From: Gnetum montanum
Lineage: Eukaryota; Streptophyta; Gnetopsida; Gnetales; Gnetaceae
Assembly: GCA_015680685.1 (NCBI GenBank)
Contig: MNCI01009570.1
Location: 5,632 to 29,023, forward strand
Direction of reading: 5' to 3'
DNA: 23,392 bases
Below are positions 10,357 through 18,020 of this stretch, one piece after another. Numbering within the stretch: position 1 is the stretch's first letter; each line of letters begins with the position of its first letter. The notes under the pieces are model-generated. The model did not search any database. It was given only the letters and a program-made list of their open reading frames with translations, and was not told where the DNA came from. The translations under genes were made by a program, and so were the position numbers.

Positions 10357-11880
10357 ATGGAGGAGAAGAGCAGAGGAAAGACAAGCCGGGGCAAGGGAAA
10401 GAGGCAAGCAGATTTGACATTCGTGGAGGAGAGTGAAGGGCTTCTCTAGCATCTTCCCCAAGCCAGGATCCCAACGTGGAAGAAGGCTCTACATAGGTAA
10501 GTTTGTTTCCCCCCGTTTTCCTCCGGTATTTTTACCAGCAGCACTTCCTAGGGTAAAGTTTTGTGGCTATGATTTTGGGATTTTTTTGTGAGTAGCATGA
10601 ATGTGAATTTGGGGCGTGAGTGCCCAGATATCCAGCCCAACGTGAGTTTTCAGGGCTTCTTGCAGCGTGGGTTTTGGGGTTGTCTTGGATTTTTTGGCAT
10701 TTTGGGGCTTTCATCTTTGGGCTCAGGGCCAGGGGCAATGTGAGCTGTGAATTTTCTAGATTTTTGGATAGGGAATTGTTGGCGTGAGCATGGGCAGGGT
10801 TCTGGCTTTCTTGGCATTTTGAGAAGGGGGAGTCAGCGTTAGTTTTTTATCAATTTTCAGTGCAGGGTAGCGTGAGTTGCGAATTTTTTTTTGTTGCAGG
10901 GCAAGGTAGCGTGAGCTACACATTTTCAATTTTTAAAGCTTGGCAGTGTGCAGCATGAGCAAAATTTTTTTCTATTTTAGGCCCCTGGGCCACAGGGTTT
11001 TGGGCTTCTTGGGTGTCTCAAGCCATAGGGTTTTGGACTTCCTGCATTCCTATAGTGTGACTGTCGGGGGAAGGTCAGCATGAGCTTAGGGCTTCTTTGT
11101 TCTACCTTCCTGGCAGTGTGAACGTCCTTGCCCTGTTTTGGCAGCATGACTACAAATTCTCTATTTTTGCAGGGCAACGTGAGCTACAAAATTTCTATTT
11201 TTTACTGGGCAGCGTGGCTGCAAATTTTGGTTTTTGGCTGAGGAATGGCTAGCGTTTCAAGGGAAAGCTCAGCGTGATTTTCAGCCTCCTTGGCCGGGTG
11301 AGTCTAGGACTCCCTACAATGTGATTTTTAGAGGCGGGGGGAGGAAGGCTTGTTTTTTTATTTTTCATTTTTCATTTGACTTGTAGCATGGGCTGCGTTG
11401 GCAGAAAACCTATTTATTTTGCTTGCAGCGTGAGCTATGTTAATGGGGAGTCTGGGGAGGTTTCTTGTTTATTATTTTTCCAGGCTTAGACAATGTCAAT
11501 TCAAGCTTTTTTTTATTTGTGCATGTGTAATTATCAAGGCTTTCCCTGGGTTTTTAGGCTTGGAAACGTGAAAACAGATTCCAAGGCAACGTGAGCTAGC
11601 TCCCAGCGTGAGCTTGAATGTGGGATGCTAGCATGAGTGTTGGGGATGGAGGCCCAGCTTGAGCTGCTGGTGGGGACACCTAGCGTGAGTTGCTGGTGTG
11701 AAGGCCTAGCATGAGCTGTTGGTGGGGACACCCAGCATGAGTTGCTGGTGTGAAGGCCCAGCGTGAGCTGTTGGTGGGGATGCCCAGTGTGAGCTGTTGG
11801 TGGGGACACCCAGCATGAGCTAGGCTAGTGCAGTTTCCATCGTGACTTGCCAAGGGTACCCAGCGTGAGATGGAATGTGA
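10300..11880. repeat. GCGTGAGC/GCATGAGC word cluster around exon 1 and intron 1
   Basis: The words AGCGTGAGC, AGCATGAGC, AACGTGAGC and close variants recur many times on the + strand through intron 1 and just before exon 1. Variants differ mostly by CG to TG or CA, as expected from loss of methylated CpG. The same word family is dense in the LTR U3 and in the leader at 20360-20540. Confidence 0.75.
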
Positions 11881-12174
11881 AGACGTGCGTTGTTTGTTGG
11901 GATGCCCATTATTTGCTAGTTTTATGTTTATACCATTTATTTGTTTTCCTGAGATGGATGTTTAAACCTTGCTTGAGTAAATGTTTATGTTTCGTGAATT
12001 TATTGTGAAGTGGGTTTTAATGTACCCCAATGAGCATCAGATACACTAAATAGATATTGGTGTCCTTGTCTCATGGGGTGCAATATTTGTTTATGTGATT
12101 TTTGATTTTATGTGATGTTGACCTATCGTTAGTACTTGGATTTTTTACTTACCCAATGTTTTGGTTGTATGCAG
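10497..12174 (+). other. Intron 1 of the passenger gene
   Basis: The donor ATAG/GTAAGTTTG at 10496/10497 and the acceptor GGTTGTATGCAG at 12174 bound a 1.68 kb intron. It joins the ATG frame of exon 1 to the FCP1-like frame of exon 2 in phase. It is filled with GTGAGC words and a 26 bp minisatellite. No coding region was recognised inside. Confidence 0.6.
11654..11820. repeat. 26 bp minisatellite in intron 1
   Basis: Six units start at 11654, 11680, 11706, 11732, 11758 and 11784, with a partial seventh at 11810. The unit is CCAGCGTGAGCTGTTGGTGG followed by GGACAC. Two unit types (GTGGGGACAC and GTGTGAAGGC endings) partly alternate. The unit contains the GCGTGAGC word, so the array looks like a local expansion of that word. 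Confidence 0.9.
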
Positions 12175-13087
12175 GGGACCTAAATCTTCTCTCCTCATCA
12201 TTGAGCTTGTTGGCGTACTTGCTTGGTTTGGCCCCTTTGGGCTAGACACACCTCCCAATGACATGCGAATCGGGCCCCATGTGATATGGTTCCATCCCAG
12301 TGTTAGTTCGTTTTTGTCATTTATTCTACAAAACTTTAACGTGGTTATATGGTCTCACCTAAGTGAACATATGGCTCATGATATTATTGAGATCGTGTTA
12401 CCCAGGTCTACACAAGGCATGCTTGCCTTTATCATTGATATCGATGAGAGACTTTTTAGAGTTGAGGGAGGCCCTGCTGAGGGTCCTAGATCCACTCATC
12501 CCTTGACTTGTGTGTGGGAGCTACTTGCCTATAGTCATTACAACAGTAGCAACACACCTTTCTTAGCCCTTCGTGTGCATACTTTATTTCAGAACCCACT
12601 CGGGACAATATATAAAGTGGATAGGTATGCTTTCTTGAGTCTTACTTTACATTTTGATTTCCTTTTTGAATTTTATGTCATCATTTAAATGTAAATGTTG
12701 TTTTTGTATGAAAGTCCCATTTTAATGAGAATGGAATGCATGATGACGATGATGGGCTTACTTTAGTGCGCACAGCGCTAGAGACATTCATGGCTGGCCC
12801 TATTCTTCATGCTGCGGTACCGGACCAGATAAAAGTAGCTATTGTGGACTACCATAAGCAATTCTCAAGAGCGTTTGAGCACTGCCAAGTGCGCAGTTGG
12901 TTACATAAGGATTAGTCTTCTAATGGGCTAATTTTTCCTCAAAGAATTGATCCTGCACCCACCTTGCCTACACTAGTCACAGATGGTAAGTGACTGCACC
13001 TTAGACTCCAGTTTTCTTTTTTTTTGTCACATCATTGTGTGTCACATTCCTTTTCTAACTTTTCGCTCTATGTTTTTTTTATGGCAG

Positions 13088-14131
13088 CCATCCCCCTCAA
13101 AGAAGTTACCATTATTACAAGGCGTACTAAGGCTATGCTTTTTATGAAGTATGGGAAGGTAGAGCAATCATAAAAATGGTTACAGAAGCAAGCTTCTGAT
13201 TTGATTATCAACTACCTCACTCAGGTAGGTTTGATGGACCTATTTAAAGCCTTGACTCCTAGCATTCCAACTGCTAAGATGGTTACCATTGTTGACTCTT
13301 TTAGTTGTGATGCTTCTCATTTTACCACACAGGTTCGAGGAGTAAAGGTATCATTCCACTTAACCACCAAGTTTCTTTCCGATGTTTTTGGCGTTCCCAT
13401 GAATGGTGCCACGGTAGCCGTAGACAAAGCAACTAAAGATAGATAGGCCATAAGGGAGCTTGAGTAGTGGTTAGGTGTGTCTAAGGTCCCCAAGGAATTT
13501 GCTATGCAAGAGGATGCTCGATCGATAGAGGTGAACTTGTTGTATCCTTTCTTTCGGGCATGGGCATTCCCTAAATTTCTTTCCCAAGGGAGAAACCTTG
13601 GGATTGAGTTTGCGCATGTAATACGTGCAGTTTTAGAGACAAGCATGCGATACAATTGGGCACAGTTTCTTGTATTTGGCTTTCGTGGGGAGATCATCAG
13701 GTTACGCTCAAACATCCATGCTAAATCCCACTTCACATTTTCCTTCTTTGCAGGGTACTTACGCAGGTTCGCTAAATTCCTAGTAGTTCATGAGGATAAC
13801 CGCTACATTTTGAGAGACTGTTCACAACTATCCTGCCCTTGGATTTGCCACTTATATAGCACCACTAGATCCCAGGACCCATCGAAAGACATTGAGGAGT
13901 TAGTATCAGTCACAACTGGGGGTGTAGCTAGCCATTCCCATCATTCCCATGATAGCTTGGGTTTGGAACCACATAGGCTGCGCACATCTATTAAAAGGGC
14001 TAAATGTTTGATTGGTGAGACTGTTGGGAAGTCCAAGACAAAGGTGAAGAGGAAGGAACACCCAAGGGAGCCTGCTCCATATGCGATGCCAACAAGAGTA
14101 AAGAAGATTCGGTTTGTACTACTAGTGGAGG
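13088..14131 (+). pseudogene. Exon 4: domain resembling the putative plant transposon protein family
   Basis: The exon follows the clear acceptor TTTTATGGCAG and ends at GAGG/GTAAGT. Its translation has ASDLIINYLTQVGLMDLF, then VRGVKVSFHLTTKFLSDVFG, then NLLYPFFRAWAFPKFLSQ, EFAHVIRAVLETSMRYN and GEIIRLRSNIHAKSHF. The order of a VRG-v-F...I..-LG segment, a p..R.W segment and a late helical segment resembles the family known as putative plant transposon protein (Transposase_32), which is often found in plant mobile elements. A Ser/His-rich and then Lys-rich stretch (KSKTKVKRKEHPREP) follows. Stops lie at 13171, 13444 and 13465. The family call is from memory of its pattern and is moderate only. 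Confidence 0.5.
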
Positions 14132-14249
14132 GTAAGTAGTTTATTTTATTGTTATATATTTATTATTTTGTTGCCTTTTGGTTTATATGTTATTGGATGT
14201 ACTTATGTACTATATCATACTAACTCTAAGATTCTAGTGTTTATTTCAG

Positions 14250-15896
14250 ACGAAAGTCTGGAGAGGGAGAGAGAGGTCATGGCTCTGATACCTGAAGAGG
14301 AAGGAAAAGAAAAGGAGGAAGCAATTGAGGAAGAAGAAATTCTTGCCCCACAAGAGGAGGATGTGACAAGCAATGTGGGGATGAAGCTTGCGGAGGCCTT
14401 GGATGCACTTAGGCATTCAAGTGACAAAAGAGATGTCCTCGATGGTTTCTTTGATGGATCTTTGCAGCTTGGTGATCCGCCCAGGCTAAAAAGCAAAGGG
14501 CTTCTTGGTATGTTCCCTTTAGCTTAATCCATATTCTGTGTCTTTTAATTTTTGTGTGTTGTTCTTGATTATCTTGATTATCAGAGGTAGATGTTGAAAT
14601 TTCTAAGGCACATACACCCCGAGCCGAGGTGTCAGGATCATAGGCCCCAATTGAGGAGATCTCCCCTGCTCATCCCACATCAACTGACCCATTAAGGCCA
14701 TGGCCTGAGATGCCTAGCAAAATGGATTTTGTTACGGGCATTGTTAATGATGTGATTGCTAGCCGACAAGAAGCTCATCCAGAACTAGGTATGTGTACAT
14801 TACATGTTGTGCTAGGTGTCTGGTTTCATTTGTGTCTCTTTGTGTTCATTGTTGATCATGACTGATTCATGTATGTGGCATTTGCACTTGCAAGCACCAA
14901 GCTCCAGTGGGATCCGTCTAAAGCTACTCATATTGATGCCCTCCCTAAATTGCCAAGGAATATTGAGAAAGTCCCAAGAAATATTTACGATGCAGTTTCT
15001 AGTTGCGTTGTACAAAATGCCAAGTTAGTTTGGACTTTAAGGTGTTCGACTGAGTATTTATGGGATGAAGTTCACTCATTGAAGGAGACACTAGCAAAAG
15101 AGAGAGAGGAGAAAAGGGATCTCTAATCCCGTTATGACTTTGCTGCTGCTAGGTTGTCTGGTGATAGTACATGGTGCTCATCCGAAATCACCTACGCATG
15201 TTATTGGACGGTTTTGAATAGCAAAGTGCAGCTGACACGAGACTTAGCAGAACAAAGGGCATAAATAGATTTGCTAAACTGGAAATGTTAGGATTGGAAA
15301 TCCTTTGCTGCCAAAGTATGGAAGTGGGGCTAAGACCAAAAGGACCACAAGCATGAGTATAAGAAATGGTTAAAGGAGGAGTTAATTGAACATCATCGGG
15401 TGGAGATGTTCATTGATGGGTTAGGTTTGCGGTCTGCTTATGATAGGTTTGCTGAGTGCACCGAGGTGGAGGGATCTCCTGAGAGAACAATTACCACTAC
15501 CTCCAGGGAGACTGCGATAGGCGTGTTCTCTCTTGAGTGCCCTACTTGGACCTTAGTGGACAAGGGCAAAACACTTGCTGGCATTGATCTTGGCTTGGAG
15601 GAGGATTGGGCAAATGTGCCTGAGAAGGAGATTCTACAGTGTTTGGAGACCAACTTAGGGCCTTCTTCACTTGTGAGTGTTTTATTGTGGCATTTATTTT
15701 TTGTATGGTTTTATTGTTTTCATTGTTAGTGTTACCGTTTTTTCTAACTTTTGTGTTTATGATTTGCTTTATTACTCTTACCTGTTTTGTTTTGTTTTCT
15801 ATTTTCTATTTGTAGGGACATGTTAATGATGGAGTTGGCCCTAGTGGAGCAGGAGCGGATGATGAAGAGGATCTTGGGGATCAGCCCATTCCATGA
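14250..15896 (+). pseudogene. Exons 5-8: acidic and coiled-coil tail of the passenger protein
   Basis: Exon 5 is strongly acidic (IPEEEGKEKEEAIEEEEIL). Exon 6 is Pro/Ser-rich and includes MPSKMDFVTGIVNDVIAS. Exon 7 has heptad-like helices (LWDEVHSLKETLAKEREEKR and LNSKVQLTRDLAEQRA) that suggest a coiled coil. Exon 8 is short, Gly/Asp-rich, and ends DLGDQPIP before TGA at 15894-15896. Introns 4 (14132-14249), 5 (14508-14584) and 7 (15673-15815) keep phase. Intron 6 (about 14789-14894) does so only with a weak donor at 14793. No domain was recognised here. Confidence 0.55.
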
Positions 15897-16283
15897 GTTT
15901 TGTGTCAATTAGATTTAGGCCGTTAAATGTTTTTGGATTTTTGGATGTTTGATGAAATGTATAAAGACTGGTGTAATGACCTGGATTTAATTATGGTATA
16001 AAATGATTGCATTCCTTCGTTACTTTGATGTTTCATGTATATATATATATATATTTGTTATTTTTCATGTTTTTCATTGTTTTTCTTGCTTTTTCAAGTA
16101 TATCGTGAACATATGTGTGTGGCTAGATGTAACATAAATTTCTAAAATGTAAAGCGAAACGTAAGGTAAATATTTGAAAAAGAAGGCAACGACCATGCAC
16201 AAATCTAAATTGTAACTTGTAACTTGTAAACGAAAGTTCAATGTAAAATGATGGGAGTCCGTGAATCTGTAACTTGTTGACTC
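15897..16283 (+). other. Putative 3' UTR of the passenger gene and spacer
   Basis: The stretch holds no open frame of note. It has AT-rich words that could serve in polyadenylation (ATAAAATG near 15998) and a (TA)n run at 16038-16054. Around 16120-16260 it has repeated TGTAA words. Neither a poly-A tail nor a duplicated target was seen here. Confidence 0.4.
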
Positions 16284-16590
16284 CAGTTTAAAGCCATTTC
16301 AGGCTGGCTACATTAGTTTAAAGTCATGATGGATTGTTGCATCAGTTGTTAAAGAAAGAAGGATTATTAGTTTTATGCCATAGTGGGCCAAAAGTAGTAA
16401 CGGTTTCAGAAATTTTTAAAAGGAACTAGCCATTTCTGACCATGGCTAGTTTAATGTCATTGCGAATGTTTGTTGGTAGTTTAACGTCATATCGGATGAT
16501 TGGTAGTTTAACGTCATTTCAAACATTTGGTAGTTTAACGTCATTTTGGACATTTGGTAGTTTAATGTCATTTCAGACATTTGGTAGTTA
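16284..16590. repeat. Tandem repeats between protease and the passenger block
   Basis: Between about 16455 and 16590 units of 27 bp, GGTAGTTTAACGTCATTTCA plus AACATTT, are repeated about four to five times. Towards 16284 there are looser copies (CAGTTTAAAGCCAT, TAGTTTAAAGTCATGATGG). The 27 bp period is a multiple of three, so on the - strand it translates as a 9-residue repeat (MTLNYQMSE). The core is related to that of the 38 bp array at 5632-6200. Confidence 0.8.
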
Positions 16591-17350
16591 GTTTTGTTTG
16601 TTGAGTTGCTTCTTGATCCTTTGTAGCTTAACATGTGGGGTTGGGCATGTGGGTAAGATCTTATACTCACCTTCCCCTTCATCGGTGATGTCAAAGGGTA
16701 ATTTTGACCAAGAGACATTAGTAGGAATGACACCTATGTTTGTGTTATCTGGTGTTTCCTTAGTTTCAATAGGATTGGGAGTTAACATTGGGTTTATGTT
16801 TTGAAGTATGCTCATGATTCCTTGCTTAAGCTCAACAAACTCAATTTCTGACTCTTGATCTACTCTAGGGTATGAGAAAGTAGGTGGTACTATTATATCC
16901 CCATATATGATGATCTCACTACCCTTGTAAGGTAGGTGGATCTCCTGATGGATTGGTGAGGATACAACTTTAAGTTGAGCTAGCCAAGGACGTCCTAGGA
17001 TCAGATTAAACCCTGGCATTTCATCAACCACTATGAATTCAGTTGATGTGGGGAATTGGTCCCCGACTATGAAATCCAAGGTAACCATACCTTTACCCCA
17101 ATGTGAGAACCACTGAAGGATTTCAAGAGAGAAGTTTTCATGGGCTGTATTTGTTCAGTAAGTCCTAGTTTTTTGATGAGGGGAAAAGGTATTAAATTTA
17201 TTGCCGCACCGTCATTGACATGCACCCTACATATCTTGAAATGATTAACTTGTATTGTTACGAACATAGGGGTTGTAGTAACTTCTTCTATTTTTTCATC
17301 TAGCTTAATGTCCTTAGCATGAAACTCTAGGGATGTGTTCTTTGATTCCT
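16588..17350 (-). pseudogene. pro: Aspartic protease domain, catalytic Asp changed to Asn
   Basis: The - strand reads FVTIQVNHFKICRVHVNDGAAINLIP and, after a frameshift between 17088 and 17067, VTLDFIVGDQFPTSTEF, VVDEMPGFNLILGRPWLAQ and HLPYKGSE. This is the Tat/Ogre protease pattern, with the VxxDNG/DDG active-site segment and the closing ILGRPWL. The active-site Asp appears as Asn (codon 17214-17216) in VNDGAAIN. The change is a CpG transition on the opposite strand. The frame stops at about 16588 as the 27 bp repeats start. The enzyme would process the Gag-Pol polyprotein. Confidence 0.85.
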
Positions 17351-18020
17351 AAGGTTGTGTGGACAATACCGTATAAATGGATGGTTCATCTGTAGGAAGG
17401 TCTTCACTAATGGGGACCGAAGTCAACATACGCATGAGAGCTTCTCGATGTACTAGTGAAGTCATTACTAAATCATACAGGCTTAAAGAAGTATTCTTTT
17501 GTTTCAAAGCTTGTGTGACTTGGGTCAACGCATTTTCTAGGTCTTTATCATTTGGGGCACCCTTGTCTGTGGAGAGTTGGTCCATTTGACCCAGCATTCG
17601 TATTTCTCGTGGAGGGGTCTTTACGTTAGTAGCCGAGGGTGCTGGGTTTGGGACATGACTCGTGATATTATCCTCATTTTGATGACTTGTACTAGGCTCA
17701 TTAATGGGTGGATCCATGGGAATAATGTTTAGCGGTGTTGGCTTTGGTGGTCCTAATTTGTGTTGATGGTTTTCTCTTTCCAAGCACTCCCTTGTTAGTT
17801 TATCGGCAAGACGTTCTCGTAGAGGTCATGGGGGAATGGAGGTGGGTTGTGTACCAGGGCGTTTTGGCACCCAGATCACAAAGGGAATGGATCAGTTTTT
17901 AGATGGTGTGGTTGTTGCTGCAATAGAAGGAGGTACACGGATGATGAATGGTCTTGGTGGTGTGGGGGATGTGCGTATGATGAAAGGGATTTGAGGAGAT
18001 GTTGGGGTAGGTGTGTTTTT
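17351..18020 (-). pseudogene. Gag-protease linker, partly open
   Basis: The frame from 17783 to 17349 is open for 144 codons. It is Pro/Asn/Thr-rich and then reads LYDLVMTSLVHREALMRMLTSVPI, which corresponds to the segment that precedes protease in Tat elements. It is in the same frame as the first protease part but in a different frame from gag at 18575-20281. The stretch 17790-18020 has several stops and repeats of a RPFIIR-like word. Confidence 0.65.

Larger units (their letters stand above)
10357..12985 (+). pseudogene. Exons 1-3: basic N-terminus and FCP1/NIF-like (HAD) domain
   Basis: Exon 1 starts MEEKSRGKTSRGKGKRQADL, a basic tail. Exon 2 opens with KSSLLIIELVGVLAW, then HPSVSSFLSFILQNFNVVIWSHL, MLAFIID, VWELLAYSHYNSSNTPFL and NPLGTIYK. 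Exon 3 has HDDDDGLTLVRTALETF. This order matches FCP1/NLI-interacting-factor phosphatases: hhhDLNGVL, FL..C...F.V.IWSS, the SNTLLIDDS loop, NP..TAI and the DDxL region. The catalytic aspartates are gone: ELVGVL stands for DLxGxL, and the DDS loop is replaced by ALR. A protein-binding pseudophosphatase is the simplest reading, inferred from motifs only. Stops are at 10447 and 12913. FCP1-type enzymes dephosphorylate the RNA polymerase II tail, a role this copy cannot be assumed to share. Confidence 0.6.
10357..15896 (+). pseudogene. Eight-exon antisense passenger gene inside the retrotransposon
   Basis: The model has ATG at 10357 and exons at 10357-10496, 12175-12624, 12715-12985, 13088-14131, 14250-14507, 14585-14788, about 14895-15672 and 15816-15896, ending in TGA. 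Donors include ATAG/GTAAGT, ATGG/TAAGTG-type and GAGG/GTAAGT. Acceptors end TATGCAG, TGGCAG, TTTCAG, TATCAG and TTGTAG. Reading phase is kept across introns 1, 3, 4, 5 and 7. Intron 2 needs the weaker donor at 12617 (AAA/GTGGAT) or a 1 bp indel, and intron 6 also needs a weak donor or an indel. About ten in-frame stops lie at 10447, 12913, 13171, 13444, 13465, 14641, 15124, 15262, 15289 and 15331, all of types produced by C-to-T change. The product would be about 1,070 residues: FCP1-like domain, plant transposon-like domain, acidic and coiled-coil tail. It lies opposite to the element's own genes. Confidence 0.7.

Noticed and set aside
11534-11809. 91-codon - strand frame rich in Ser, Pro, Thr and His
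   Set aside because: It is only a reading of the 26 bp minisatellite and has no other support.
12161-12174. Start of the FCP1-like protein at a TTG just before exon 2
   Set aside because: The bases are the tail of intron 1 ending in TATGCAG. Exon 1 supplies an ATG in matching phase.
16128-16190. Weak likeness to the LTR stretch near 20930-21000 (AACGTAAG and TGTAAA words)
   Set aside because: Only short AT-rich words agree; no extended alignment, so a third LTR fragment is not supported.
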